A DNA stretch of 64,000 bases from Desulfurispirillum indicum S5 (GTDB lineage Bacteria; Chrysiogenota; Chrysiogenetes; Chrysiogenales; Chrysiogenaceae). The stretch lies in assembly GCF_000177635.2 (NCBI RefSeq), contig NC_014836.1:1097501-1161500 (forward strand). The letters are read 5' to 3'. A program made the position numbers and the translations under genes. A model generated the notes under the pieces. That model was not told the origin of the DNA. It worked only from the letters and a program-made list of their open reading frames with translations, and made no database searches. Shown one piece after another: positions 42,878 to 54,651 of this stretch (position 1 is its first letter; every line of letters starts with the position of its first letter).

Positions 42878-44458
42878 TTAATCGCTTCGGGGGATGACGC
42901 GCAGGGACTGGAAAATGTCCATCAGGGTGGGTATGAACTGGCGCTCAAGTTCGGTCAGCGTGGCCCCGTTGATGATGTACATATGTGAGTTCGCCATGAG
43001 CAGTACCTGAAACTGGGAGAAGCCCAGCCCGCTCTCTTCATCAACCCACTGGTAGCGGCGCAGGTGGGCGGGGTCGAGATCTTCTGTCAGAAAGCGATTT
43101 TCCAGCACCAGGGTGTACTGGTTGTACTCCTCCTCCATGTCACGGCCAAGGGTGGCAATCACCTCTTCCAGCCAGTCGTAACCAAATCCCTCTACCGGAA
43201 TGGCCTGAAAACTGATAGTGGGCCGATAGTCGTCAAAATCCGGCTGGGGCGGTCCGTAAAAGCGCAGGAGTTTTTCCCCGTCCCACTGGCCGGTCCACGG
43301 GGTAGGGATGATCAGGGAAAGCATGAGGCGCTCGTCGAAAATGGTCTGAAAGGGGCCTCCCTTCGAATGAGCTATCATACTGTCGTCAAAGGGGATGACG
43401 CGCAGTGACTGCAGGGCGCGGGTCATTTCGGGCAGCAGCTCGTCCTTGCGCGCTTCTTCCGCTACCATGGTCAGAGAGTAGAGCATTGATCCGGCCAGAA
43501 AGGCGATTTGATGCAGGAAGAGGTCGAGATCGTGCTCAGTGTCGCGGTAGCGCAGGGTGATGGTGGTCGCGTCGCGTCCGTCAACGGTGGTACGGGATTC
43601 GCTGAGCACTGCCTGTTCGGCACGGGAAATCCGGCGAGTCTGTTCCAGCAGCTTTTGCGGCTCACTGCCGTCGGCCTGCGCCAGGCGGGTCAGGTGCACG
43701 GCCAGTACACCGGGGCGCTGGATTTCCTCTTCGCGGTCTTCGATGTCTTCGCGGTAGATGGCGTGGGAGCCTGACTCTTCCTGGGGGTCCCATTCCACCG
43801 GAAGGGCCAGGGAGGCGTGGGTGTGGTAGCTGAAGTGGGTACGATATCCAGGGGGAGGGAAATCGCGCTGTTCGTTGCCCCCCAGTCCTTCAATGGAGTT
43901 GACGATATCCGCGAAGAGAGGCATGTACTCTTGGGCCAGGGGAGCTATGGTTGATCCGTCCACCTGGACGACGGAGCCGTGATCAAGGTTTGTGACAATG
44001 AGGGCCGTAACCTGTTCAAAGGAGTGGGGGACGGAATCATGGCTCCACTGGTAGCGGATGAACCACGCGGGCATGTTGTCCTGCATGAACTTCTGCTGCC
44101 GTAGGATTTTCAGGTCCGGATGGCGTGAGGCCAAAGCGTCGGGGACGCCCGTGATGAGCTTTTCAAAGGCTTCTGGTGTGGGTGATTCCAGGCGTTCAAG
44201 GCTCAGAGCGATACTGGAGCGATAGCCCATCTGAGGGGAGGCCATGTAGATTCTGTCGGCGTGGGTGGCTTCTTCGGCGAACCAGTCGGCGGGTATTGCC
44301 AGGCGTATTCCAAGATCACGGGCGATAATACTCATGGTGTCCTCTTCGGTAAGTTGGTTCAGGGCGTGGGCCATCGCTGGAAGGAACAGGCAGACGAGCA
44401 GGCAGGCGCCGGTCAACCTGTGCAGGACTGCTCTTTGCCGCGCCGGTCGAAATTTCAT
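42878..44458 (-). CDS. Exported protein with three tandem repeats, unknown function
   Basis: About 526 residues with a signal peptide (CLLVCLFLPAMAHA) and three tandem modules of roughly 150-165 residues. Each begins with a strand pair like GIRLAIPADWF, SLALPVEWDP or LSLIIPTPWTG and ends in a helix such as LFADIVNSIEGL, EMTRALQSLRVIP or TLMDIFQSLRVIP. The module resembles DcrB/PsbP-like folds. I start at ATG 44458, since the GTG at 44467 overlaps the GAGGAG ribosome site. Periplasmic, perhaps lipid- or envelope-related; no confident function. Confidence 0.7.
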   Translation of the reverse strand: MKFRPARQRAVLHRLTGACLLVCLFLPAMAHALNQLTEEDTMSIIARDLGIRLAIPADWFAEEATHADRIYMASPQMGYRSSIALSLERLESPTPEAFEKLITGVPDALASRHPDLKILRQQKFMQDNMPAWFIRYQWSHDSVPHSFEQVTALIVTNLDHGSVVQVDGSTIAPLAQEYMPLFADIVNSIEGLGGNEQRDFPPPGYRTHFSYHTHASLALPVEWDPQEESGSHAIYREDIEDREEEIQRPGVLAVHLTRLAQADGSEPQKLLEQTRRISRAEQAVLSESRTTVDGRDATTITLRYRDTEHDLDLFLHQIAFLAGSMLYSLTMVAEEARKDELLPEMTRALQSLRVIPFDDSMIAHSKGGPFQTIFDERLMLSLIIPTPWTGQWDGEKLLRFYGPPQPDFDDYRPTISFQAIPVEGFGYDWLEEVIATLGRDMEEEYNQYTLVLENRFLTEDLDPAHLRRYQWVDEESGLGFSQFQVLLMANSHMYIINGATLTELERQFIPTLMDIFQSLRVIPRSD

Positions 44459-44517
44459 GGGGTACACTCCTCATGGTTTACGGCGAATATAGCACATGCG
44501 GGCCGGTGGTTCACTGA

Positions 44518-44822
44518 CAGGCTGCTGAAAAATCCTCATTTGCGTCAGGATGCTTTGCGCTTGGCTTTGGATGATGCCTGCTGCTGGTTCGCGAATTGTT
44601 CTTTTGTGCCACTCATCCCGTGAAGTTGTGCAATGATTTGGGAGTATGCTATGTTACAAAAAAGGTAACCATTCACGGTCTCGCAGCTGTATTTCAGCAG
44701 GAGCGCCTGTGTTCCGAGAGCGAGCCCGGATGGCGAGCGGCGGAGACTCGAGCCATGGACGAAAGCGAGTGTCTCCGTGAGGAATGCGGGCGCGTGTGCT
44801 GCTACAACGTGAAGAGTTACCA
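44518..44822. repeat. Dispersed intergenic repeat, copy 3
   Basis: Begins CAGGCTGCTGAAAAATCCTC and holds an inverted TATTTCAGCAG at about 44691-44701. The block from 44690 to 44820 is in reverse complement a diverged copy of about 7635-7765. The gap 44459-44858 between the triple-repeat gene and pta contains nothing else I can call; ORFs in it come from the repeat. Confidence 0.65.
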
Positions 44823-44858
44823 AAAAAGCAAAAAACGTCCTAACTCAGGAGGGTACAG

Positions 44859-45854
44859 ATGAGCGTATTGGAAAGCTTTATTGCCAAGGCCAAGGCCAAT
44901 CCCAAGACAATTGTTCTGCCGGAAGGGGAAGATCCCCGCACCGTAGAAGCGGCTGCCATTCTCACCAGGGAAAAGATCACCAAAGTGAAGCTTCTGGGCA
45001 ATTATGACACAATTGTGGCGGAGTTTTCCAAACAAGGATTCAGCACCGACGGTATTGATATCATTGATCCCGAGAAGAGCCCCCTCTACGAAACCTACGT
45101 GGAAGCATATCTGGAAAAGCGCAAGTCCAAGGGCATGACTCTGGACGAGGCCCAGGAATCCATGAAGCATGTTCTCTTCTATGGCGCCATGGCCGTTGAG
45201 CGTGGCGATGCTGATGGATGCGTTACCGGCGCCTGTCACACGACGGCGGATGTGCTGCGTTCCGCTTTGCGGGTTATTGGCCTTCAGCCCGGTATCAAAA
45301 CCGTATCCAGCTGCTTCATCATGTGTACCCCCCAGGCCCCCGAGTTTGGCGAAAATGGGTCGACCATTTTTGCCGACTGCGCGGTCAACCCCAATCCCAA
45401 CGCGGAACAGCTGGCGGAAATCGCCCTTTCCACTGCCCAGAGCTGTCGCTCCTTCCTGGGTGTCGAGCCCCGCGTCGCCATGCTCAGCTTCTCCACCAAG
45501 GGTTCGGCCAAACACGAGGATGTGGACAAAGTGCTTACCGCCCTCAAAATAGTGCAGGAGAAGGATCCGAAACTCATGGTTGACGGCGAACTGCAGCTTG
45601 ACGCGGCTATCATCCCCTCTGTCGGCGAGCGTAAGGCGGCGGGCAGCCCCGTGGCGGGCAAGGCCAACGTGCTCATCTTCCCCACCCTGGACGCCGGCAA
45701 TATAGGCTACAAACTGACTGAACGCTACGCCAGAGCTGAAGCCATCGGCCCCATCATTCAGGGTCTGGCCAAGCCGGTCAACGACCTTTCCCGTGGATGC
45801 AAGGCCATGGATATCGTCAACCTTGCCGCCATCACCGCCGTCCAGGCGCAATAA
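44859..45854 (+). CDS. pta: Phosphate acetyltransferase (short form)
   Basis: 331 residues. It converts acetyl-CoA and phosphate to acetyl phosphate and CoA. The opening [25 protein letters not shown] and the later [19 protein letters not shown] and [22 protein letters not shown] are family signatures. It lacks the long regulatory N-terminal region of the E. coli enzyme. AGGAGG precedes the ATG. Operon with ackA 27 bases downstream, for acetate production or activation. Confidence 0.96.
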   Translation: MSVLESFIAKAKANPKTIVLPEGEDPRTVEAAAILTREKITKVKLLGNYDTIVAEFSKQGFSTDGIDIIDPEKSPLYETYVEAYLEKRKSKGMTLDEAQESMKHVLFYGAMAVERGDADGCVTGACHTTADVLRSALRVIGLQPGIKTVSSCFIMCTPQAPEFGENGSTIFADCAVNPNPNAEQLAEIALSTAQSCRSFLGVEPRVAMLSFSTKGSAKHEDVDKVLTALKIVQEKDPKLMVDGELQLDAAIIPSVGERKAAGSPVAGKANVLIFPTLDAGNIGYKLTERYARAEAIGPIIQGLAKPVNDLSRGCKAMDIVNLAAITAVQAQ

Positions 45855-45881
45855 TACAATTACGAGAAGGAGAAGAGATTC

Positions 45882-47168
45882 ATGGATATTCTTGCACTGA
45901 ACTGCGGCAGCTCTTCGGTCAAATACCAGCTTTATAACTGGAGCGACCGCAAGGTTATCGCCAAAGGTATGGTAGAACGCATCGGCATTGGCGACTCTTT
46001 TATCATTCATGAAGTCCCCGGTCGCGATACCTATAAAGATGAATACGAGTGCAGCGACCACGAAAGCGCCATCAACCTGATTGTCAAAACCCTCACCTCC
46101 AGTGAAGTCGGGGTTATCGCCGACCTGAAGAGTATCTCCGCTGTGGGCCACCGCGTGGTTCACGGTGGCGAGAAGTTCGTCTGCTCTGTTCTCATTGACG
46201 ATGCCGTGATCCGTGGCATTGAAGATGTCCAGGATCTGGCGCCTCTGCACAATCCGCCAAACCTTGCCGGTATCCGCGCCGCCGAGCGTCTGATGCCCGG
46301 AGTGCCTCAGGTGGCCATCTTCGACACGGCCTTCCATCAGACCATGCCGCGCAGCTCGTTTATGTATGCCATCCCCTATCACCTTTACGAAGATCACGGC
46401 ATCCGTCGCTATGGTTTCCACGGCACCAGCCATCTGTACGTCAGCAAGCGCGCTGCCGCGCTGCTGGGCAAGCCGGCTACCCAGTGCAACATTATCACCA
46501 TGCATGTGGGCAATGGGGTTTCCAGCTGCGCCATCAAGAACGGTATCAGCGTGGACACCAGTATGGGCCTGACGCCTCTGGAAGGTCTGATGATGGGAAC
46601 CCGCAGCGGTGACGTTGATCCGGCACTGCCCATGTACCTGATCAACCGCATGGGGATGTCGGTCAACGAAGCCGACTCCCTGCTCAACAAGCAAAGCGGA
46701 ATTCTGGGTATCACCGGTCGCTTCACCGACCGCCGCGATGTCATCGAAAACGCCCAGGCCAACCCCAGTGATCCCTCCAAGGGCGCCGATGAGCGCTGTA
46801 TCCTGGCTCTGGACATGGAGGCCTACCGCATCCGCAAGTACATTGGCGCCTATGCCGCTGCCCTTGGCCGTACCGACGCCATCGTGTTTACCGCCGGTGT
46901 TGGCGAAAACGCGGGGCTGATTCGCGAAAAGGCCCTGGAAAACCTGGAATTCATGGGGGTAAAGCTGGATCGCGAGAAGAACCTCAAGACCTTCAGTAAG
47001 TCCGGTGAGACCATGATTTCCACTCCCGACTCCCCCATTAAGGTCTATGTGATCCCCACCAACGAAGAACTGGTCTTTGTTGAGGATGTTGTCGGCGTTA
47101 CCAGCGGCACCTACAGCGATCACCTTTCCTACGCCTATACGTTTGCCCGTCCTGACTATCAGGCCTGA
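45882..47168 (+). CDS. ackA: Acetate kinase
   Basis: 428 residues, ASKHA fold. LALNCGSSSVKYQLY is the adenosine/phosphate motif, GHRVVHGGEKF and HNPPNLAGI line the acetate site, FDTAFHQTMP and RRYGFHGTSHLYVS hold catalytic Asp and His, and FTAGVGENAGLIRE closes the nucleotide site. Interconverts acetate and acetyl phosphate with ATP. A strong terminator follows. Confidence 0.97.
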   Translation: MDILALNCGSSSVKYQLYNWSDRKVIAKGMVERIGIGDSFIIHEVPGRDTYKDEYECSDHESAINLIVKTLTSSEVGVIADLKSISAVGHRVVHGGEKFVCSVLIDDAVIRGIEDVQDLAPLHNPPNLAGIRAAERLMPGVPQVAIFDTAFHQTMPRSSFMYAIPYHLYEDHGIRRYGFHGTSHLYVSKRAAALLGKPATQCNIITMHVGNGVSSCAIKNGISVDTSMGLTPLEGLMMGTRSGDVDPALPMYLINRMGMSVNEADSLLNKQSGILGITGRFTDRRDVIENAQANPSDPSKGADERCILALDMEAYRIRKYIGAYAAALGRTDAIVFTAGVGENAGLIREKALENLEFMGVKLDREKNLKTFSKSGETMISTPDSPIKVYVIPTNEELVFVEDVVGVTSGTYSDHLSYAYTFARPDYQA

Positions 47169-47184
47169 GCAGGCTCTTTTCCCG

Positions 47185-47220
47185 GCCCCCCGCAACAGCT
47201 GTTGCGGGGGGCTTTTTTTT
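47185..47220 (+). terminator. Rho-independent terminator of pta-ackA
   Basis: A near-perfect palindromic stem, GCCCCCCGCAACA / TGTTGCGGGGGGC, followed by eight T. Confidence 0.95.
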
Positions 47221-47261
47221 GGGGTACAAAAAGGCTGCTCGCCCAGGGCGGTACGCTTTGA

Positions 47262-47300
47262 CGGCTGCTGAAAAACATCCGCGTCAGGGTGCGGCGACAG
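47262..47300. repeat. Fragment of the dispersed repeat
   Basis: GGCTGCTGAAAAACATCCGC followed by GTCAGGGTGCGG; the same left end as the copies at 10111 and 44518, without an inverted partner. Confidence 0.45.
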
Positions 47301-47331
47301 GTTGCCAGTAAATCGACCACAAGGGAATTCC

Positions 47332-48537
47332 ATGTACGAACTCACCATCGCCTGGCGAAATCTGCGGGGCAAAAAACGGGAGAAATTCATATCCTTCATC
47401 GGCCTGATCAGTGTGCTGGGAATCGCCATCGGCGTGGCTGCCCTGATTATTGTTCTCGGCGTTATGAAGGGCTTTGAGACAGAGCTGCGTTCAAAGATAC
47501 TGGGTGCCACCTCACATATTGTGGTCAGCAGCTATGACGGCGTGATGACGGAGTATCCAGACCTGGAGCGGCGTATCCGTGCCATTGACGGGGTCGAATC
47601 GGCATCGGGGGTGCTGCACGCCAGCCTGATGCTCATGGGGCAGCGCAATGTCAGTGGGGTGGTGGCCCGGGGTATTGATCCCGAGTCCCACGCCCATATC
47701 GCATCCTATATAGTTGAAGGTTCACTGCAGAACCTGCATCAGCCGGATTCCATCATTATAGGACGTCAGCTGGCCAGCAAATACCATCTGGATGTGGGCA
47801 GCGTGGTGACTTTTCTGGCGCCTTCGGGGCGCATCGGGCCTTTTGGCAGTGTGCCCAAACGCAAGCAGATGCGGGTGGCCGGTATCCTGCAGACGGGCAT
47901 GTATGAATATGATACCTCCCTGGCCTTCGCTTCCATTGAGACGGTCAGCGATATTGCGGGACACCGCGATCTCTCCGTTAATACCATTGAAGTGCGCATC
48001 AGGAATATCTTCAATACCGAAGATGCCATGGCGGCTATCCGCGAGGAAATCGGTCCCATGTACTTCACCCGTGACTGGACCACCATGAACGCCAACCTCT
48101 TCAGTGCCCTGAAACTGGAGCGGGTCAGCATGTTTCTGATCCTGTGCGTGATTATTATTGTGGCTTCTTTCAATATCATCAGTACGTTGGTGATGATGGT
48201 CATGGAGAAGACCCGCGAGATTGGCATTCTGATGTCCATGGGGGCCACCAGACGCAGTATTTCGCGTATCTTTTTCCTGCAGGGAATTCTGCTGGGGATT
48301 GCCGGAACCATCCTGGGAACCATCAGTGGCATTGTCCTGAGCCTGCTGCTCAAGCGCTATCAGTTTGTCAAGCTCCCCCCTGATGTCTATATGCTGGACA
48401 CGGTGCCGGTGCAGCTGGAGCCTGTTATCATCCTCACGATTATCGCGTTGTCGATACTGATCAGTATCCTCTCCACCCTCTACCCGGCTCGCCAGGCGGG
48501 CAAGCTCAGCCCTGTGGAGGCACTGCGCAATGACTGA
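47332..48537 (+). CDS. Lipoprotein-releasing ABC transporter permease (LolC/LolE family)
   Basis: About 401 residues with one N-terminal and three C-terminal membrane helices and a large periplasmic domain (MacB/FtsX type). The N-terminal AWRNLRGKKREKFISFIGLISVLGIAIGV is typical of LolC/LolE. It extracts lipoproteins from the inner membrane for delivery to LolA. Only one permease gene is present, so it probably forms a homodimer (LolF-like arrangement). Start ATG 47332, AAGGGAA upstream; it overlaps lolD. Confidence 0.9.
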   Translation: MYELTIAWRNLRGKKREKFISFIGLISVLGIAIGVAALIIVLGVMKGFETELRSKILGATSHIVVSSYDGVMTEYPDLERRIRAIDGVESASGVLHASLMLMGQRNVSGVVARGIDPESHAHIASYIVEGSLQNLHQPDSIIIGRQLASKYHLDVGSVVTFLAPSGRIGPFGSVPKRKQMRVAGILQTGMYEYDTSLAFASIETVSDIAGHRDLSVNTIEVRIRNIFNTEDAMAAIREEIGPMYFTRDWTTMNANLFSALKLERVSMFLILCVIIIVASFNIISTLVMMVMEKTREIGILMSMGATRRSISRIFFLQGILLGIAGTILGTISGIVLSLLLKRYQFVKLPPDVYMLDTVPVQLEPVIILTIIALSILISILSTLYPARQAGKLSPVEALRND

Positions 48538-49210
48538 CCCCATGACCCCGAATCAACAGCCAATTCTGCAGGGCCGCCAGCTGGCGCGCCTCTACCATAT
48601 GGCCGGCCAGCACTCCGTCAGGGTACTTGGCGGTCTGGATATCGACATTCTGCCCGGTGAACTGGTGGCCATCACGGGGAAGAGCGGCACCGGTAAATCG
48701 ACGCTGCTGCACCTGCTGGGGGGGCTGGATCGCCCCGATGAAGGCGAGGTGTTTTTCCGCGGCGAATCCCTGAAGGGTGCCAGTGAGAATTTTCTGGCCC
48801 GTTACCGGGCGGAGCATATTGGTTTCGTCTTTCAGTTTCACCATCTGCTCAGTGATTTCAACGCCCTGGAAAATGTGCTGATGCCCATGACCATTGCCGG
48901 ACAGCGGGACAGTCAGCGGGGGCGTCAGCTTCTTGAACAGGTGGGCCTCGGGCATCGCTGGAATCATTACTCTTCAGAACTCTCCGGTGGCGAGCAGCAG
49001 CGGGTGGCCATTGCCCGTGCCCTGGCCAACCGGCCCAGTGTGCTGCTGATGGATGAGCCGACGGGGAATCTTGACGAGGAGAATTCGGCCCATATTCTGG
49101 ATATCCTCCAGACCATCAGGCGTGAAGAGGGCACCACCATTGTCATCGTCACTCACAGTCTGCAGCTGGCGAGTCAGTGCGAGCGCAACCTGGTGATCGG
49201 AGCCCTCTGA
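48530..49210 (+). CDS. lolD: Lipoprotein-releasing ABC transporter ATPase
   Basis: 226 residues. Walker [10 protein letters not shown], signature [15 protein letters not shown], Walker [13 protein letters not shown] and an H-loop VIVTHSLQL. It belongs to the MacB/LolD branch that powers FtsX-like permeases. The start overlaps the permease stop by 8 bases, so the pair is coupled. Confidence 0.92.
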   Translation: MTDPMTPNQQPILQGRQLARLYHMAGQHSVRVLGGLDIDILPGELVAITGKSGTGKSTLLHLLGGLDRPDEGEVFFRGESLKGASENFLARYRAEHIGFVFQFHHLLSDFNALENVLMPMTIAGQRDSQRGRQLLEQVGLGHRWNHYSSELSGGEQQRVAIARALANRPSVLLMDEPTGNLDEENSAHILDILQTIRREEGTTIVIVTHSLQLASQCERNLVIGAL

Positions 49211-49287
49211 CAGGAGTTCAAGTTCCCTTCTTGTCAACAGCCAAGCCATCATCTATACTGCTGCGACTTCATTTACAAGGGGAAACC

Positions 49288-51938
<2,651 letters not shown>

Positions 51939-51942
<4 letters not shown>

Positions 51943-52769
51943 ACCACTTTGTTGATACCCTGCTGGACCTGGCACTCACCGAAGATATCGGCACCGGCGA
52001 TCTCACTTCCGAAGCCATTTTCCCCACTGACACTGAAGGCCTGGCCTATGCCGTTGCCAAGGAAGATCTCATCTTCAGCGGACAGTTTATGATCAACAAA
52101 CTCCTGCTGCGTCTTGATGGGAAAACCGTCTATATTCCCTATATGCGCAGCGGGACCATGGCTAGAAAGGGCGACAAGCTCTTTGAGGTGCGGGGCTGTA
52201 TCCGCAAGATCCTCACCGTGGAACGTACCCTGCTCAATTTTATTCAGCACTTCTCGGGCATTGCCACGCTGACCCGTAAGTTTGTGGACATCGCTGAGCC
52301 CTATGGCGTGAAAATCTGCGATACCCGTAAGACCATGCCCGGCTATCGAGTTTTCGAAAAAAAAGCAGTGCGCGATGGCGGCGGCGCCAACCACCGCATG
52401 GGTCTCTTTGACGGCGTGATGATCAAGGATAACCATATCGATTTCTGTGGCAGCATTACCGCCGCCGTTGAAAAGGTGCGTGCAGTCATTCCCCACACGA
52501 TTCGCGTGGAAGTGGAAGCCCGCACCATGGATGAGGTGAAGGAAGCCCTGGATGCCGGCGCCGATATCATCCTGCTGGACAACATGACCCTGGACGAGTA
52601 TGGCCGTGCCATTGAGTATATTGACAAACAGGTACTGACCGAGATCTCCGGTGGTGTCAACCTCACCAACCTGGAGAGTTACTGCAAACTCAAACCCGAT
52701 ATCATCTCAACCGGATATATCACCCATTCATCGCGCTCCATGGACATCTCCCTGAAGGTGATGAAGTAA
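51939..52769 (+). CDS. nadC: Quinolinate phosphoribosyltransferase
   Basis: 276 residues. Makes nicotinate mononucleotide from quinolinate and PRPP in NAD synthesis. Conserved pieces are LTEDIGTGDLTSEAIF near the start, ERTLLNFIQHFSGIAT, CDTRKTMPGYR, GGGANHRMGLFDGVMIKDNH and VEVEARTMDEVKEAL. GTG start overlaps valS by 4 bases. Confidence 0.96.
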
Positions 52770-52775
52770 AAACCC

Positions 52776-52804
52776 TTGACCGGCGACGGGATTTCCTTTA
52801 TAAA
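52776..52804 (+). promoter_or_regulatory. Promoter of tRNA-Trp
   Basis: TTGACC and TATAAA are 17 bases apart; expected start near 52811, about 14 bases before the tRNA. Each box differs from consensus at one base. Confidence 0.85.
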
Positions 52805-52824
52805 CTCCCACTGTTGCCCACTAC

Positions 52825-52900
52825 AGGACACTAGCTCAATTGGTAGAGCACCGGTCTCCAAAACCGGGGGCTGGGGGTTCGAGTCCCTCGTGTCCTGCCA
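52825..52900 (+). tRNA. tRNA-Trp (anticodon CCA)
   Basis: A full cloverleaf: acceptor AGGACAC / GTGTCCT, D arm GCTC...GAGC, anticodon arm CCGGT-CTCCAAA-ACCGG with CCA at 52858-52860, T arm GGGGG-TTCGAGT-CCCTC, and an encoded CCA end. CCA reads UGG. Confidence 0.97.
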
Positions 52901-52912
52901 TTCGTTTCTCAT

Positions 52913-52950
52913 CACCCCTGGCTTCCGGGTCAGGGGTGTTTCTGTATTTT
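52913..52950 (+). terminator. Terminator after tRNA-Trp
   Basis: CACCCCTG / CAGGGGTG with a 10-base loop, then TTTCTGTATTTT. Confidence 0.75.
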
Positions 52951-53057
52951 CCCTTCAGCGCTTCACATTTCTTCACACTGGCGAAAAACGTGCGCAAACT
53001 TTGTATGGCAGAGTACTCCGTATTCCCGGGCATTGTCCCGTTGAAAGGAGTATTGCC

Positions 53058-53522
53058 ATGAAATGGTACACGTTATTATTGGTGTTTCTTGCCTTTGTGT
53101 TTCTTGTTCTTTTTGTGAATGCCTGTACTCACTACCATAAGGGTGGTCACGCAGCCATGCTTTCCGGTCAGAATCAGGAGAAACTGGTGCGACATCTCGA
53201 CAAGCGTATGGAGAGAATGCTGCGGATGATAGACGCCAGCGAGGAACAGCAGGTGGCGATTCGCGCCATCGCGCATGCGATTATTGAAGACGGGATCGAA
53301 GTGCGTCAACAAGGTTCCGCAGATCGCGTTATGCGTATCTTCACCGATTCCCCGGATCAGGAGCTGCTCCACGCTCAACTGAGCGAGCGCTCACGTGACC
53401 TGGCGGAATTTGGTCATCGGACCCTGGATCGCGTTCTGGAAATCAATGCGTTGCTGACTTCAGAGCAGCGGCAAAAGGTAGTTGAACATCTGGAAAAGAA
53501 ACACGCTCGGAGGGGAGTATGA
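53058..53522 (+). CDS. CpxP/Spy-like LTxxQ periplasmic protein
   Basis: 154 residues with an N-terminal membrane segment (LLLVFLAFVFLVLFVNAC, possible lipobox at the Cys) and a helical domain that ends LLTSEQRQKVVEHL, an LTxxQ motif as in CpxP/Spy. A short His-rich stretch (CTHYHKGGH) after the membrane segment may bind metal. It starts at ATG 53058 with AAAGGAG upstream and overlaps the next gene (GTATGA). First gene of a four-gene Cpx-like operon; probably a periplasmic brake or sensor for the kinase. Confidence 0.78.
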   Translation: MKWYTLLLVFLAFVFLVLFVNACTHYHKGGHAAMLSGQNQEKLVRHLDKRMERMLRMIDASEEQQVAIRAIAHAIIEDGIEVRQQGSADRVMRIFTDSPDQELLHAQLSERSRDLAEFGHRTLDRVLEINALLTSEQRQKVVEHLEKKHARRGV

Positions 53523-53914
53523 GTGAAGGCAGAACCAAGGGAGACCAGGCGCCAGAGTTAAGTCAGGAAATGAAACAGTATTTTCGCACCTATTGGGGGA
53601 ACTTCCCCTTTCCTGTCATGCTGGTGCACCGCACGAGAATAATTATGGAGCGTAATGCCCTGGCAGAAGCGCTTGGGTGTGTGCCGGGTGCCCGCTGTTC
53701 GGACCAGGGAACGAAAGAGAGTCACAAGGGGTGCCTGGCAAATCTTGCCCTGCGTGAACAGAGTGCGCAACGGCGGGTCGGATACTTGAAGGAATTTGGC
53801 ATGATCCTGGATGCTTACTGGATACCACTGGTGGACTTTCCCGACTATTTCCTGCATTTCTCTATTGACATCACCGAGTACGCCGCAGAGCATATGAAAT
53901 TGGTCGAACTGTAG
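53519..53914 (+). CDS. Small PAS-like protein in a Cpx-like operon
   Basis: 131 residues, soluble. FPVMLVHRTRIIMERNALAEALG, a middle cysteine pair (GARCSDQ, HKGCLANL) and GMILDAYWIPLVDF...SIDITEYA follow the strand-helix order of a PAS domain that ends in the usual DITE. No output domain. It may sense a ligand or redox state and pass this to the kinase or regulator encoded after it. Unusual for Cpx operons. I cannot name a family. Confidence 0.65.
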   Translation: MSEGRTKGDQAPELSQEMKQYFRTYWGNFPFPVMLVHRTRIIMERNALAEALGCVPGARCSDQGTKESHKGCLANLALREQSAQRRVGYLKEFGMILDAYWIPLVDFPDYFLHFSIDITEYAAEHMKLVEL

Positions 53915-53943
53915 CCCTGTTGGAGTGTATCGGAAAGGCGCCT

Positions 53944-54651
53944 GTGGAAAATCAACCGCTTATCCATATCCTGATTATAGAAGACGATCGACGTTTGGCT
54001 CAACTGATCAGCGAGTACCTGCAGAGTCATGGGTTGGTGGTGAGGGTGGAGACTGACGGAGAACGCGGTCTGCGGGAGGCATTGCGCCACCGTTATGATG
54101 TCATCCTTCTTGATCTCGGCCTGCCTGGGCGTGATGGGATATCGGTCTGCCAGCAACTTCGCGGTCATTCCGATATTCCCATACTCATTACCACAGCGCG
54201 GGGCGAAGAAGCGGACAAAGTTCTTGGCCTGGAGGTGGGAGCCGATGACTATATCGCGAAACCCTATTCGCCTCGTGAACTGCTGGCCCGCATCCGTGCT
54301 TTTACTCGCCGGATGCGGGGGCAGGTGGGTCCGCGTCATGCCGTGTTGCAGGTTGGGAGTCTGTGCCTTGAGCCTGAGGCTTTGCAGGCAACCCTGGACA
54401 GTTCGAGGCTTGATCTGACCAGTTATGAGTTTGCCCTTCTGTACGCCCTGGCCAGTAATGCGGGCCAGGTGCTGTCCCGTGAACGTCTTATGGAGCTTGC
54501 CCGTGGAAGTTCTGATGATGCCTTTGACCGATCCGTCGATGTGCATATTTCGCGATTGCGCCAGAAGCTGGGTGATAACTCACGTCCTGTGAAGATGATT
54601 CGAACCGTACGCGGTGCAGGCTACCAGTTCGTAGCAGGGGGCAGGCAATGA
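53944..54651 (+). CDS. OmpR-family response regulator (CpxR-like)
   Basis: About 235 residues. Receiver domain with IIEDDRRLA, phosphoacceptor D57 (LLDLGLPGRDG), ITTARGEEAD and K in IAKPYSPRELLARI; then an OmpR wing (LTSYEFALLYAL...RSVDVHISRLRQKLGD...IRTVRGAGYQFV). GTG 53944 chosen because AAAGG lies before it; a TTG upstream is not credible. Overlaps the kinase start (ATGA). Confidence 0.93.
   Translation: MENQPLIHILIIEDDRRLAQLISEYLQSHGLVVRVETDGERGLREALRHRYDVILLDLGLPGRDGISVCQQLRGHSDIPILITTARGEEADKVLGLEVGADDYIAKPYSPRELLARIRAFTRRMRGQVGPRHAVLQVGSLCLEPEALQATLDSSRLDLTSYEFALLYALASNAGQVLSRERLMELARGSSDDAFDRSVDVHISRLRQKLGDNSRPVKMIRTVRGAGYQFVAGGRQ

Noticed and set aside
44817-47510. A very long minus-strand ORF of 897 codons
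   Set aside because: It is antisense to pta and ackA, both clear genes; a by-product of GC-rich coding sequence.
52825-52900. tRNA-Trp as an integration site of a mobile island
   Set aside because: No integrase and no repeated 3' end of the tRNA was seen nearby; the genes after it are a normal regulatory operon.
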